Assembly: GCF_009877425.1 (NCBI RefSeq)
Contig: NZ_WXEY01000010.1
Location: forward strand, 61,585 to 125,584
From: Heliomicrobium undosum
GTDB lineage: Bacteria > Bacillota > Desulfitobacteriia > Heliobacteriales > Heliobacteriaceae
DNA: 64,000 nt
Direction: 5' to 3'
Under the pieces are notes generated by a model. It was given only the letters and a program-made list of their open reading frames with translations, was not told where the DNA came from and did not search any database. Shown here one piece after another: positions 1 through 9,379 of this stretch (within the stretch, counting starts at the first letter, position 1; each line of letters begins with the position of its first letter). Both the position numbers and the translations under genes were made by a program.

Positions 1-79
1 AGCCGCGATGCACGATGCGGGCACTTTGTTCCAGGAGCGTGAAGAACTTGTCTTCCCGGGGCTTCAATGACAGCAGCAT
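1..79 (-). CDS. DUF47-family protein, N-terminal fragment (gene runs off the window)
   Basis: Twenty-six codons are visible, beginning MLLSLKPREDKFF at 79 and continuing beyond base 1. The opening KPREDKFF followed by a helical LLEQSARIV stretch is typical of the DUF47/PhoU-like proteins that usually accompany Pit-type phosphate transporters. A purine-rich AGGAAGAAGGG lies about 10 bases upstream of the ATG, supporting the start. Too little is present to see the rest of the fold, and the partner transporter would lie outside the window. The family call is inference from a short N-terminus. Confidence 0.5.
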   Translation of the reverse strand, partial: MLLSLKPREDKFFTLLEQSARIVHRG

Positions 80-164
80 GTTGTTTAAACCCTTCTTCCT
101 GTTTTTTACGAAATGCTAACATCCATAACCGATTCTTTACGGGCACACCTCAACCATTATATCA

Positions 165-196
165 GCAGAAAAAGAGATGGTGAAGCCACCATCTCA
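165..196 (-). terminator. Intrinsic terminator of the valS-folC operon
   Basis: A 9-bp perfect stem (174-182 with 187-195) has a 4-base loop and is followed on the minus strand by a run of T. The stem overlaps the folC stop codon, so the operon ends tightly. Confidence 0.8.
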
Positions 197-1576
197 TTTT
201 TCGTCAAATCTTCGATTACATTCGTGGGAAAGGATCATTCCTCGCGCCTCTGCCACCATGTATAGGGAACCGGTGACGACGATCGGGGCTGGTCCTTCCC
301 CATCCGCTTTTTCCGGGCCCTGTGTCAACAGCCAGGCCGTCTTCAATGCTTCGCCGATGTCGGGAACAACTGTAACGCGGTCACAACGGCGAGCCGCCAG
401 GGACGCCAATGCCTGCCACTCGCCGGCGCGGGGGCTGTTGGGCCGTGTGACGACGATGGCATCGGCCAGGGGGGCCAGGATGTCGACGACCCGTTCCCGC
501 TCTTTGTCGGCCAGCATGCCCAGGACGAAGACATGCTTCCCCGCTCCTTCCTCCCGGAGCGAAGCGGCCAAAGAGAGAGCGCCGGCCACATTGTGGGCGC
601 CGTCGAGCAGGAAAGGGCCGATCCGCTCCAAACGACCGGGCCAGATAACCTGGCGAAGCCCCGCTTCCAGGTGATCGGGGCGCCAGTCAAACCCCTTTTC
701 CTTTGCCGCTTCCAAGACAGCCACGGCAGTCGCCAGATTAACCTGCTGGTGTTTGCCGGACAAGGGCGGTGTAAAGGGACCATAGAAGCCGAGGCGGCCC
801 TCGACAAGGATTCCCGCCCTCCCCCTCGCAGTTACGGGATACCATTTGACGGGAGTGGCGCTCGTCAGTCTCGGCCCCCGGCGAACGACCTGGATGATCG
901 GCGCGCCAACGCTCCGCGCCTTCTCCAGGAGCACCGCCAGGACAGCGGCGTCGTCGCTGGCCGTCACCAGCGGGACACCTGCTTTGACAATCCCTGCTTT
1001 GACGGCGGCGATCTCCGGCAGCGTCGTCCCCAGGTAGTCCATGTGATCGAAGGAGACATTGGTGATGCAGGCGACGATGGGCGTCACCACGTTCGTCGAA
1101 TCGATGGCCCCACCGAGGCCCACCTCCAGGACGACCACATCGACGGCTTGGCGGTCGAAATAGAGCAGCGACAGGGCCGTCCAGACTTCAAATTCAGTGG
1201 GATGCTCAAACCCACCGGCCACCATCGCCTCCAGGTGGGGCCGCAGCTCGGCGATCAGCGCCGCCATCGTCGCCTTCGGGATCGGTTGGCCGTTGATGCG
1301 GGTCCGCTCGGTGTAGCAATGCAGATGGGGCGACGTGAACAAACCCACGCGGTGGCCCGCGGCCTGCAGGACGGCGGCGGTCATCACGGAGGTGGAGCCC
1401 TTGCCGTTGGTGCCTCCGATATGGATGAAGGCAGGACGCTTCTTGCGGTGCGGGTCGCCGAGGCGGCGCAGCAGTTCGGTGATGCGGTCGAGGCCGAAGT
1501 TGAAGCCGAACTTGGTCAGGTCTTTTAAATAGGCCAGCGCGTCATCAAAAGCGGCATCCTGCGCCTTCCGATCCAT
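194..1576 (-). CDS. folC: Bifunctional folylpolyglutamate synthase / dihydrofolate synthase
   Basis: A 460-residue ATP-dependent ligase that joins glutamate to dihydropteroate or reduced folates in the cytoplasm. The Mur-ligase type P-loop GGTNGKGST is at residues 54-62. The family segments TNVSFDHMDYLG and KAGIVKAG follow, and LDGAHNVAGA lies in the C-terminal half near residue 327. The length is slightly above the usual 430. Its ATG shares one base with the valS stop (TGATG), so it is translationally coupled to valS and should fall under the same T-box control. A hairpin terminator overlaps its stop codon. The family is clear; whether both activities are retained cannot be told from sequence alone. 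Confidence 0.95.
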   Translation of the reverse strand: MDRKAQDAAFDDALAYLKDLTKFGFNFGLDRITELLRRLGDPHRKKRPAFIHIGGTNGKGSTSVMTAAVLQAAGHRVGLFTSPHLHCYTERTRINGQPIPKATMAALIAELRPHLEAMVAGGFEHPTEFEVWTALSLLYFDRQAVDVVVLEVGLGGAIDSTNVVTPIVACITNVSFDHMDYLGTTLPEIAAVKAGIVKAGVPLVTASDDAAVLAVLLEKARSVGAPIIQVVRRGPRLTSATPVKWYPVTARGRAGILVEGRLGFYGPFTPPLSGKHQQVNLATAVAVLEAAKEKGFDWRPDHLEAGLRQVIWPGRLERIGPFLLDGAHNVAGALSLAASLREEGAGKHVFVLGMLADKERERVVDILAPLADAIVVTRPNSPRAGEWQALASLAARRCDRVTVVPDIGEALKTAWLLTQGPEKADGEGPAPIVVTGSLYMVAEARGMILSHECNRRFDEK

Positions 1577-4260
1577 CAGGTCCCCAACGATGTGAGGGTG
1601 CGCAGGCGTTCTTCCAGGGCGGCCTTTTTCCGCAACGCCTCCCCTTCCTTCTCGCGCTCCTTGGCGACCACCTCAGCTGGCGCTTTGGCGACGAAGCCAG
1701 CGTTGTTCAGCTTACTGCCAAGACGGCGGACTTCGTCTTCGACAGCCCGCAGTTCCTTGGTCAATCGGTCGATCTCCTTGGTCAGGTCGATGAGCCCTTT
1801 CAAAGGCAGGTAGATGGCTGTATCGCCAACGATGGCTGTCGCCGCCCCCTCCGGCTGCCCGTAGCCGGTCCCTTCGATTTCCACCTCGGAGGCGCTAGCC
1901 AGATTGATGATGTAGGCGGCGCCCCGAGCGAGGATCCGGCGGTGTTCCTCATTGCCACAAACCAGGATCACCTCGGCGCGCTTGCCCGGCGCCACGTTCA
2001 TCTCCGCCCGGATGTTGCGGATGGCGCGGATGACATCCATGACGAGGGCCATCTCTTCCTCGGTGGAGGAGTTGATGCGCTCCGGCTCGGCTTCCGGCCA
2101 GGGGGCGACCATGATCGATTCGCCGTGGTGGGGCAGTTGCTGCCAGATCTCTTCCGTCAGGAAGGGCATGAAGGGATGAAGCAATTGCAAGGTGCCCCGC
2201 AGCACATGGGTGAGCACCTTCTGCGCCGTCTGGCGCGAAGCGGCGGCGTCGGCGACGCCCACTTCCTTGCCGTAGAGGCGCGGTTTGGCCAGTTCGATGT
2301 ACCAGTCGCAGTACTCGTTCCAGAGGAATTCGTAGATCAGGCGGGCCGCCTCGCCCAGGTCGTACTGTTCCAGCGCCGTCGTCGTCTCGCCGATCAGGCG
2401 GTTGTAGCGCGAGAGGATCCAGCGGTCGGCCAGGGTCAGTTCACCCCAAGGCTGGTGGATCTCAAAGCCCTCCAGGTTCATCAGGACGAAGCGGGAGGCG
2501 TTCCAGATCTTGTTGGCGAAGTTACGGATCCCTTCCAGACGTTCAAAATGGAAGCGGATGTCATTGCCGGGCGTATTGCCGGTGACGAGCATGAAGCGCA
2601 GTGTGTCGGCGCCGTACTGGTCGATGATCTCGATGGGGTCGACGCCGTTGCCGAGGGATTTGGACATCTTGCGACCCTGGGCGTCCAGGATCAGGCCGTG
2701 GATGAAGACCTCCCGGAAGGGCACGTCGCCCATGAACTCCAGACCCATGAAGACCATGCGGGCCACCCAGAAGAAGATGATGTCCCGGCCGGTGACGAGG
2801 ACCGACGTGGGGTAGTACTTGGCCAGTTCCGGCGTCTTTTCCGGCCAGCCGAGCGTCGAGAAGGGCCAGAGGCCGGAGGAGAACCAGGTGTCGAGCACAT
2901 CGGGGTCCTGCTCAAAGTGGCTGGCGCCGCATTTCGGGCAAACCTCGGGAAGCTCCTCGGCGCGGCCGCAGTAGATGTAGTCGCAGTCGTCACAGTACCA
3001 GACGGGGATGCGGTGGCCCCACCAGAGCTGCCGCGAGATGCACCAGTCACGGATGTTTTCCAGCCAGCCCAGGTAGATCTTGGTGAACCGCTCCGGCACG
3101 AACTTGAGCCGGCCGTCCTTGACGACCTCCATGGCCGGTTCGGCCAGGGGCTTCATACGAACAAACCACTGGGGCGACACCATCGGTTCGACGACGGTGT
3201 CGCAGCGGTAGCACTGGCCGACAGCGTGGACATGGTCGTTCACCTTGACGAGATAGCCCTGGGCCTCCAGGTCCTTGACGATGCGCTTGCGGCATTCGTA
3301 GCGGTCCAATCCGGCGTAGGGGCCGGCTTCTTCATTCATGACCGCTTCCTTCGTCATGACGGTGATTTGGGGCAGGTTGTGCCGGAGGCCCACCTCGAAG
3401 TCGTTCGGGTCATGGGCGGGGGTGATCTTGACGACGCCGGTGCCGAAGGCGGGGTCCACATAGGCGTCGGCGATGACAGGGATGGCCCGGTTGAGGATGG
3501 GCAGCATGACCATCTTGCCGATCAGGTGCTTGTAGCGGTCGTCGTCAGGGTGAACGGCCACGGCGGTGTCGCCGAGCATCGTCTCGGGGCGGGTCGTCGC
3601 CACGACAACCTCACTGTCGCCGTCCTGGACGGGATAGCGGATGTGCCAGAGGTGGCCGCCGCGCTCCTCATGCTCCACCTCGATGTCGGAGATGGTTGTC
3701 TGGCACTTGGGGCACCAGTTGATGATCCGGTTGCCCCGGTAGATCAGCCCTTTTTCATAGAGGCGGATGAAGACCTCCTGGACCGCTTCGGAACAACCCT
3801 CATCCATGGTGAAACGCTCCCGCGTCCAGTCGCAGGAGGATCCCAGGGTGCGCAGTTGGGTCGTGATGCGTGTGCCGTACTGGTGCTTCCAGTCCCAGAC
3901 CCGCTCCAGAAAAGCCTCCCGCCCCAGGTCATACTTGGAGACGCCTTCTTTTGCCAGGGCCTCTTCCACCTTTGCTTGGGTGGCGATGCCGGCATGGTCT
4001 GTGCCGGGGACCCAGAGCACGTTATAACCCTGCATCCGCTTGAAGCGGGAGAGGATGTCCTGAAGGGTGTTGTCCATGGCGTGGCCGAGGTGCAGGCTGC
4101 CCGTCACGTTCGGCGGGGGCATGACGATGGAAAAGGGTTTGCCGCCGCTCTTCACGTCGGCCGTAAAAAAGCCCTTCTCGTTCCACCACTCATACCGCTT
4201 GGATTCCACCTGTTTCGGATCGTAGGTTTTGGACAAACCGGAAGTTGTTGCTTCGCTCAC
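1576..4260 (-). CDS. valS: Valyl-tRNA synthetase
   Basis: An 894-residue class I aminoacyl-tRNA synthetase that charges tRNA-Val. The HIGH signature appears as HLGH at residues 57-60 within [13 protein letters not shown], and KMSKS lies near 532 within [11 protein letters not shown]. The editing domain carries [13 protein letters not shown], a CxxC pair region follows the connective domain, and the last ~70 residues form the charged coiled coil that contacts tRNA in ValRS. The length is normal. It is the first gene of the valS-folC operon, behind a T-box leader whose specifier codon is GUC, which independently confirms the amino acid. Control is therefore predicted to be by antitermination with uncharged tRNA-Val. 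Confidence 0.98.
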   Translation of the reverse strand: MSEATTSGLSKTYDPKQVESKRYEWWNEKGFFTADVKSGGKPFSIVMPPPNVTGSLHLGHAMDNTLQDILSRFKRMQGYNVLWVPGTDHAGIATQAKVEEALAKEGVSKYDLGREAFLERVWDWKHQYGTRITTQLRTLGSSCDWTRERFTMDEGCSEAVQEVFIRLYEKGLIYRGNRIINWCPKCQTTISDIEVEHEERGGHLWHIRYPVQDGDSEVVVATTRPETMLGDTAVAVHPDDDRYKHLIGKMVMLPILNRAIPVIADAYVDPAFGTGVVKITPAHDPNDFEVGLRHNLPQITVMTKEAVMNEEAGPYAGLDRYECRKRIVKDLEAQGYLVKVNDHVHAVGQCYRCDTVVEPMVSPQWFVRMKPLAEPAMEVVKDGRLKFVPERFTKIYLGWLENIRDWCISRQLWWGHRIPVWYCDDCDYIYCGRAEELPEVCPKCGASHFEQDPDVLDTWFSSGLWPFSTLGWPEKTPELAKYYPTSVLVTGRDIIFFWVARMVFMGLEFMGDVPFREVFIHGLILDAQGRKMSKSLGNGVDPIEIIDQYGADTLRFMLVTGNTPGNDIRFHFERLEGIRNFANKIWNASRFVLMNLEGFEIHQPWGELTLADRWILSRYNRLIGETTTALEQYDLGEAARLIYEFLWNEYCDWYIELAKPRLYGKEVGVADAAASRQTAQKVLTHVLRGTLQLLHPFMPFLTEEIWQQLPHHGESIMVAPWPEAEPERINSSTEEEMALVMDVIRAIRNIRAEMNVAPGKRAEVILVCGNEEHRRILARGAAYIINLASASEVEIEGTGYGQPEGAATAIVGDTAIYLPLKGLIDLTKEIDRLTKELRAVEDEVRRLGSKLNNAGFVAKAPAEVVAKEREKEGEALRKKAALEERLRTLTSLGT

Positions 4261-4351
4261 TTGATTTCATTCCTCCCGTCATATTCCCATCGGTCCGCAG
4301 CGAATGCTTTCTCCGCTTTCCATTCCTTCCCGGGAAAATCTCCCCGGTAGT

Positions 4352-4392
4352 CAAAAATAAAAAGCACCCCGTCCGGCAAAGGACGGAGTGCT
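4352..4392 (-). terminator. Conditional terminator inside the valS T-box leader
   Basis: An 11-bp stem pairs 4364-4374 with 4381-4391 across a GGCAAA-type loop and is followed on the minus strand by a T-rich run at 4352-4363. Its upstream arm abuts the T-box sequence, as needed for competition with the antiterminator. Confidence 0.9.
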
Positions 4393-4612
4393 CCGCGGTA
4401 CCACCTTTGTTCTTCCGGCCGCCGGTAAAGGCGGTCGAAAAAGCGCTCTTGGGGGACGATAACGGGTCCTGCCGGCCTCTCGGCACTCCGGGGCGACTTC
4501 CACCGCGCCACCCAGCGACCTTTCAGCCAGGGGATATTCTCCCCGGGTCGCCTCTCTGCAGGGTTTAAAACGGTGTACTCCTCCCCATCGTCGTTTTTCA
4601 TCCGATGGATTT
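4352..4612 (-). ncRNA. T-box leader of valS (tRNA-Val responsive, specifier GUC)
   Basis: The conserved T-box AAGGTGGTACCGCGG occupies 4393-4407 on the minus strand. The specifier region reads GTGGAAGTCGCCCCGGAG, with GUC (Val) at 4495-4497. Stem I carries the GGGAGGAGTA element typical of the class. The leader ends in a strong intrinsic terminator (4364-4391), so the RNA should choose between terminator and antiterminator according to charging of tRNA-Val. The 5' end is placed from the promoter at 4620-4648. All motifs are seen directly; the mechanism is established for the family. Confidence 0.95.
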
Positions 4613-4619
4613 GCCCTTT

Positions 4620-4648
4620 ATCTTAGGCACTTCGCCCTTATTTGTCAA
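4620..4648 (-). promoter_or_regulatory. Sigma-A type promoter of valS-folC
   Basis: On the minus strand a perfect -35 TTGACA (4643-4648) is separated by 17 bases from TAAGAT (4620-4625). This puts the transcription start near 4612, just before the T-box stem I. It lies between meaB and the leader. Confidence 0.7.
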
Positions 4649-4672
4649 GTTCGTCGACAATAGGGCTCTCAT

Positions 4673-5650
4673 TTAGTCGGCTTGCGGCTGCCCGGATGCT
4701 AACCCGATGTCGAGCACCTGTTCCGCCGCCGTGTGCGGGTCGAGGGTGCGCTGGATCACCTCGTCGAGGATGCGATCCCACTCGCCTGTTTTTTCCACCT
4801 TATTCCGGATCAGGTCCTTGATGTGATGCTCGATCACTTCCCGCAATTCCAGCTTGATGCGCTGTTTGCGTTCGTCGGCGAGCTTGCCTGTCGTCTCCAG
4901 GTGATCGCGGTGCTTCTGGATGGCCGCCAGCAGTTGATCGATGCCGCTGTCGCGCATCGCCACCGTCCGGACAACGGGAGGACGCCACTGCTGGGCGGCG
5001 CCGGGGCGGGTGCGGGCGCCCAGATCGAGCATGACCTCGATCTCGGTGACAACACGATCGGCCCCTTCCAGGTCGGCCTTGTTGACGGCGAAGACATCGG
5101 CGATCTCCATGATGCCCGCCTTGATGGCCTGGATCGAGTCGCCGGCGCCGGGGGTGAGCACGACGACAGTCGTGTCGGCGGCCGTCATGATCTCGAGCTC
5201 GGACTGGCCGACGCCGACCGTTTCGACAAGGATGTAGTCGCAGCCGAAGACATCGAGGACCTTGAGCACCTCTTTCGTCGCCCGGGCTAGGCCGCCCAGG
5301 CTGCCCCGGGTGCCCATAGAGCGAATGAAGACATCCTTGTCCATGTAGTGCTCATTCATGCGGATGCGATCACCGAGGATCGCGCCGCCGGTAAAGGGGC
5401 TTGTCGGGTCGACGGCGACAACGCCGACCTTCTTGCCCTGCTTGCGCAGGCCGGAGATCAGGCGATCCGTCAGGCTCGATTTGCCGGCGCCGGGCGAACC
5501 GGTGATGCCGACGATGTAGGCCTTGCCTGTATGGGGATAGAGGGCTTTCAGCAGTTCCTGTTTCTCAGGGCCGCCGTTTTCCACGAGGGTGATCATCTTG
5601 GCCGCCACCCGTCGCTCACCGGCGAGCAGGGCGGGAATCTGGTCGATCAT
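4673..5650 (-). CDS. meaB: MeaB/ArgK-family G3E GTPase (methylmalonyl-CoA mutase chaperone)
   Basis: A cytoplasmic GTPase of about 325 residues. The Walker A motif GSPGAGKSS is near residues 51-59, followed by VAVDPTSPFTGGAILGDRIRM, the Walker B-type ETVGVGQSE and the specificity segment NKADLEGAD, in the order seen in MeaB/ArgK. Family members protect or load B12-dependent acyl-CoA mutases. A TTG 11 codons upstream (5683) keeps the frame open, but the ATG at 5650 is preceded by AGGTGGTG and begins MIDQIPALLAGERR, matching the family N-terminus, so I chose it. No mutase subunit lies in the window; the gene stands alone between the valS promoter and the JAMM gene. Confidence 0.9.
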   Translation of the reverse strand: MIDQIPALLAGERRVAAKMITLVENGGPEKQELLKALYPHTGKAYIVGITGSPGAGKSSLTDRLISGLRKQGKKVGVVAVDPTSPFTGGAILGDRIRMNEHYMDKDVFIRSMGTRGSLGGLARATKEVLKVLDVFGCDYILVETVGVGQSELEIMTAADTTVVVLTPGAGDSIQAIKAGIMEIADVFAVNKADLEGADRVVTEIEVMLDLGARTRPGAAQQWRPPVVRTVAMRDSGIDQLLAAIQKHRDHLETTGKLADERKQRIKLELREVIEHHIKDLIRNKVEKTGEWDRILDEVIQRTLDPHTAAEQVLDIGLASGQPQAD

Positions 5651-5743
5651 GGGTTCATGCACCACCTGTAATAATTTCGGCAAAAGGGGATCATATGTTG
5701 CCAGCTTTTCATCCGGTTGGTCTTTAGATCAAACACCTTGTGC

Positions 5744-5764
5744 ACTATTAGTGCCGCTAATAGT
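5744..5764. repeat. Perfect 8-bp inverted repeat upstream of meaB
   Basis: ACTATTAG and CTAATAGT are separated by 5 bases about 95 bases upstream of the meaB start. The spacing suits a dimeric repressor site or a small hairpin; no T-run follows on either strand. The rest of 5651-5911 shows no convincing gene. Confidence 0.35.
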
Positions 5765-5911
5765 AATGATTTGTTCTGGTGATCTTCCGCTTCCGTCAAC
5801 AATATCGTTCGATGGGTATTCGTTCGATCCTGACAGAATTCCTGCATAGGCTTTTTTGTTCGATAATTCACAAACGTCCGAACTTCGTCAGGACGCTGAT
5901 TGTCCTCAATG

Positions 5912-6916
5912 CTATTTCCACCACAGTGTGTATACGCCTACGGTCACCAGCGCGGCGGCCAGGAAGATCAGGAGGCCCATGCCAAAGGTCATCGCAGCCC
6001 GCTTCCAGGACCTCTCGGTCCGGTACCCGCGAATTCGCGCCTCTAGAGGTGTATCTTTCAGCGGGTCCCGCGAACCACGCAGTCGATCATTGGAGATGGC
6101 AAGCAAGGCCGATCCGGCAGCCGTATCATCGATGACAAACACAGGTTTTCCTTTTTCTGCGGCGCCATCCTCCTCCACATCGGGATCGGCGATCATGAGG
6201 CGGGCTGTATCCTCAATCGGGTTGAATCTAGGTTGCGTAAAACCAGTCGCCGCAACGCCAGGTGTCACAAGGCCGGATGGCGAAGTGCTCGAAGAGGCAG
6301 CGCTGGTCATCGTCGCGTTTGATGACGCGGGATGAGCGGCGTGGGCGGAGCCATAGGCGGCAGGGCTGGAAGGAGAAGGATTTTTGCCAGCCGGCGACGA
6401 ACGAGGGTAGAGCGGCACCGGTTGGGAGCGGGCGGAACGGGTGACCTGGATCGCTTGCCAGTCCTCTGTGGCGACCATGGCGCCTTTGCGCCACCGGTAA
6501 AAGCCATGGGTGCCGGACTGGGGATCGACAACCCAGCCGATGTGCCAGGGGCGGGAGAAGTGCTCTTGTTGATTGGTCAGATCCTGACCGGAAAAGAAAA
6601 GGCCGCAGCCGGGATGGCTGTGCACCCAGCCCAGCACCTGCAGTTTGGGCGCCAGTTTGCGCAGGCGCTCCCATTCCTCCCAGTCTGCCTGGGTCAATTT
6701 CAGGCTCGTATGCACCGGTTCGGCGTGCAGCGCCGGCAGGAAGGTTTCCACACGGATGAGCGCGCCCAGAATGCCCGATCGCTCCTGGAAATAGACATCG
6801 CCCAGCAGCAGACCGCCTGCCTCATGGCTGCATTTGCCTACATATTCTCCCACATCGTTGAAAACCTTTTCCAGGATTTCGACCCGCAAATATTCGACAC
6901 GAATTTCTTCATTCAT
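5912..6916 (-). CDS. Membrane-anchored JAMM (JAB1/MPN) metalloprotease-like protein
   Basis: A 334-residue protein whose N-terminal ~140 residues carry a complete JAMM zinc motif: E32, H99 and H101 in HSHPG, S109 and D112. This order defines isopeptidase/peptidase members of the MPN family. A Ser/Pro/Ala-rich linker (about 170-215) follows, then a low-complexity acidic segment, and a single hydrophobic helix near 305-330 ends in TLWWK, consistent with a C-terminal membrane anchor facing the cytoplasm. The ATG is preceded by AAAGGGG. The gene is divergent from the rhodanese gene. The substrate is unknown; no ubiquitin-like, E1 or E2 gene is nearby. Confidence 0.8.
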   Translation of the reverse strand: MNEEIRVEYLRVEILEKVFNDVGEYVGKCSHEAGGLLLGDVYFQERSGILGALIRVETFLPALHAEPVHTSLKLTQADWEEWERLRKLAPKLQVLGWVHSHPGCGLFFSGQDLTNQQEHFSRPWHIGWVVDPQSGTHGFYRWRKGAMVATEDWQAIQVTRSARSQPVPLYPRSSPAGKNPSPSSPAAYGSAHAAHPASSNATMTSAASSSTSPSGLVTPGVAATGFTQPRFNPIEDTARLMIADPDVEEDGAAEKGKPVFVIDDTAAGSALLAISNDRLRGSRDPLKDTPLEARIRGYRTERSWKRAAMTFGMGLLIFLAAALVTVGVYTLWWK

Positions 6917-7082
6917 CCCATTTCCAACCCCTTTCCCCGTAGCGTTACCATTATATCCCCGGTTTTTCGACGATTCAATCCACCCGAGGGAGAAAATGGA
7001 GGAGATCGGGGCGGGTCAATAAAAAATAAGAAATCAGCGGGAGCAAAAAAGGAAAAATACTAAGCAGACAGGGGGAGCCCAG

Positions 7083-7475
7083 ATGGATTTCGTACAGATG
7101 ATTGCAACCGCCGCCATCGGCGCGATCGTGATCTGGCTGGCAGCCCGCTATTTTTTCGGCAGCGGCTCGGACATCCACTATGAAGAGGCCGTGCGCATCC
7201 TGGCTGACCGGGAACAATCGCTCCTGCTCGACGTGCGGACCGCCCGGGAACACGGAAAACGCCGGCCGGTCGGCGCTCTCAACATCCCCGTGCAGGAACT
7301 TAAACAGCGCCTGGCCGAACTGGAGCCGCACCGGAAGAAACAGATTGTCGTCATCTGCGCCAGCGGCATGCGCAGCCGGATGGCCGTCCAGACGCTGCAA
7401 AAACAGGGCTTCGCGGGCGTGAAAAACTTCCGCGGCGGCATGAGCGGCTGGCGAGGAGAGGTAGAAAGCGGCTGA
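7083..7475 (+). CDS. Membrane-tethered rhodanese-like protein
   Basis: A 130-residue protein. One hydrophobic helix (about 5-25) anchors a single rhodanese domain. The active loop CASGMRSR starts at Cys92, so the sulfur-carrying cysteine is present, and LLLDVRTAREH and NFRGGMSGW are the usual flanking signatures. Such proteins transfer sulfane sulfur, but the acceptor is not evident here. AGGGGGAG precedes the ATG. It is followed after 115 bases by panB and need not be functionally linked to it. Confidence 0.88.
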   Translation: MDFVQMIATAAIGAIVIWLAARYFFGSGSDIHYEEAVRILADREQSLLLDVRTAREHGKRRPVGALNIPVQELKQRLAELEPHRKKQIVVICASGMRSRMAVQTLQKQGFAGVKNFRGGMSGWRGEVESG

Positions 7476-7590
7476 CCGCCCATCAGGGCGGCAGCGCATT
7501 TTGGCGCCGCCACCGGCGCCCATACAGGAAGCCCATTGTATCCACCTATCTTCTTTCGCACCATATCAGTAGCAAACAGGAGGAATCGTT

Positions 7591-8421
7591 TTGGCAAAGA
7601 AGATCACCCTGCCCCAGTGCAAAGAGATGAAGAAGCAAGGAAAACGCCTCCGCATGATCACCGCCTATGACTACCCCTTCGCCCGCCTCGTCGACGAGAG
7701 TGAGATCGAGATCATCCTGGTTGGCGATTCCCTGGGGATGGTTGTCCTGGGCTATGACAGCACCGTGCCGGTCACCCTCGATGAGATGATCCATCACAGC
7801 AAGCCTGTCGTCCGCGGCGCCCCAAACACCCTCATCGTGGCGGACATGCCCTTCGGCACCTACAATGTCTCCAAAGAGGACGCCATTCGCAACGCCAACC
7901 GCATGCTCAAAGAGAGCGGCATCGAAGCCGTCAAGGTGGAAGGGGGAACGCGGATGGCCCCGACGGTGCGCGCCCTCGTCGACGCCGGCATCCCCGTCAT
8001 GGGTCACATCGGCCTGACGCCGCAGACGGCGGCCCAACTGGGTGGCTTCAAGGTCCAAGGCAAGACGGAGGACGCGGCCCAGCAGTTGCTGGAAGACGCC
8101 CTCGCCTTAGAAGCGGCCGGCGCTTTCAGCATTGTCATCGAATGCGTTCCCGTCGGCCTGGCCCGGACGATCACCACCAGCCTCTCCATCCCAACTATTG
8201 GCATTGGCGCAGGCCCTTACTGTGACGGCCAGGTCCTCGTCATCCAGGACCTGCTCGGCATCTATGATCGCTTCGTCCCCAAGTTCGTCAAACAGTATGC
8301 CCAGACCGGCCCCGCCATCCGGGCGGCCCTCGGCGACTATGCCCGGGAGGTGGCCGACGGCGTCTTCCCTGGCCCGGAACACAGCTTCGGCATGGATGAC
8401 GAGATGAAAGGGCTCTATTGA
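7591..8421 (+). CDS. panB: 3-Methyl-2-oxobutanoate hydroxymethyltransferase (ketopantoate hydroxymethyltransferase)
   Basis: A 276-residue enzyme that makes ketopantoate from 2-oxoisovalerate and methylene-tetrahydrofolate, the first committed step to pantothenate. The metal-binding GDSLGM is near residues 45-50. HSKPVVRG, the EGG segment, GHIGLTPQ and the catalytic-Glu region VIECVP near residue 180 follow in family order. The start is TTG at 7591, placed by AGGAGG 7 bases upstream. The stop overlaps the panE start by one base (TGATG), so the two pantothenate genes are coupled. No panC or panD is in the window. Confidence 0.97.
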   Translation: MAKKITLPQCKEMKKQGKRLRMITAYDYPFARLVDESEIEIILVGDSLGMVVLGYDSTVPVTLDEMIHHSKPVVRGAPNTLIVADMPFGTYNVSKEDAIRNANRMLKESGIEAVKVEGGTRMAPTVRALVDAGIPVMGHIGLTPQTAAQLGGFKVQGKTEDAAQQLLEDALALEAAGAFSIVIECVPVGLARTITTSLSIPTIGIGAGPYCDGQVLVIQDLLGIYDRFVPKFVKQYAQTGPAIRAALGDYAREVADGVFPGPEHSFGMDDEMKGLY

Positions 8422-9359
8422 TGCGCATCACCGTGCTGGGCGCCGGGGCCATGGGCTGTCTCTACGGCGGCCTGCTGGCCCGCTCCGGCGCCGATGTGAC
8501 ACTCATCGACCGCAAGGCCGACCATGTGCGGAGTCTTAACGAACAGGGTCTTCGCCTCGAGGGGCTCGACGGGGCCGAAAAGACGTCACTGATTCCCCTA
8601 CGCGCCACGACCTGTCCCGAGGAAGCCGGTCCGGCTGATCTGGTGATCGTTCTGGTCAAGGCGACCGACACGACAGCAGCTGCAGAGAGGTTGGGGCCGC
8701 TTCTGGCCCCGCACACCTCCCTGCTCACCCTGCAAAACGGCTTGGGCAACGCCGAGATCCTGGCTGAACGCTGGGGCGCCGAACGGGTGCTGGTGGGAAC
8801 CAGTTCCTTCGGCGCCCTCTTCGTCGAACCCGGTTGTGTCCGTCTGACCGGTCGGGGCCAAACCCACTTGGGAGAACCGGGGGGCATTCACTCGTCCCGT
8901 GTGGAAGCGATCGTAGCGCGTTTCAACCGGGCCGGGCTGAACGCGGCAGCCAGCGACAATGTGACCGGCCTGCTCTGGGACAAACTGCTCGTCAATGTGG
9001 GCATCAACGCCCTGACAGCCATCGCCGGCATCCCCAATGGAAAGATCCTCGACGCGCCTGCGCTGACAACCATCTTGGAGGCGGCTGTCGCCGAGGCGGC
9101 GGCGGTGGCGGCGGCTGCCGGCGTGACCATCACCGCCGATCCAGCTGGTCGGGCAAAGGCTGTCGCCACAGCGACGGCGACCAACCGTTCCAGCATGCTC
9201 CGGGACATGGAGCGCGGGCAGGTCACGGAGATCGACGCCATCAACGGTGCGGTGGCGCGCCTGGGCCGCCATTGGGGCGTCGCCACCCCGGTCAACGAAA
9301 CGCTCACCCTGCTGGTCAAAGGGCTCACAGAGTTCCGTATTTCTAACCGGGCATACTAG
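8421..9359 (+). CDS. panE: 2-Dehydropantoate 2-reductase (ketopantoate reductase)
   Basis: A 312-residue NADPH-dependent reductase that converts ketopantoate to pantoate. The Rossmann fingerprint GAGAMG is at residues 7-12. The family segment LLWDKLLVNVGINALTA, containing the catalytic lysine, is in the middle, and the C-terminal helical domain contains SSMLRDMERG and EIDAINGA. I use the ATG that overlaps the panB stop rather than the TTG one codon earlier. It sits between panB and ldh in one transcription unit, which supports the pantothenate assignment over other 6PGDH-like reductases. Confidence 0.95.
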   Translation: MRITVLGAGAMGCLYGGLLARSGADVTLIDRKADHVRSLNEQGLRLEGLDGAEKTSLIPLRATTCPEEAGPADLVIVLVKATDTTAAAERLGPLLAPHTSLLTLQNGLGNAEILAERWGAERVLVGTSSFGALFVEPGCVRLTGRGQTHLGEPGGIHSSRVEAIVARFNRAGLNAAASDNVTGLLWDKLLVNVGINALTAIAGIPNGKILDAPALTTILEAAVAEAAAVAAAAGVTITADPAGRAKAVATATATNRSSMLRDMERGQVTEIDAINGAVARLGRHWGVATPVNETLTLLVKGLTEFRISNRAY

Positions 9360-9379
9360 GCCCGAGGTGAGCTTTTTCT

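Noticed and set aside
532..1528. 331-residue frame opposite folC
   Set aside because: Antisense shadow of a recognised gene, with no ribosome site and no fold-like pattern.
1942..4350. An 802-residue open frame opposite valS
   Set aside because: It is antisense to a fully recognised valyl-tRNA synthetase and its T-box; composition is the His/Asp/Val-rich pattern expected from the complement of high-GC coding sequence.
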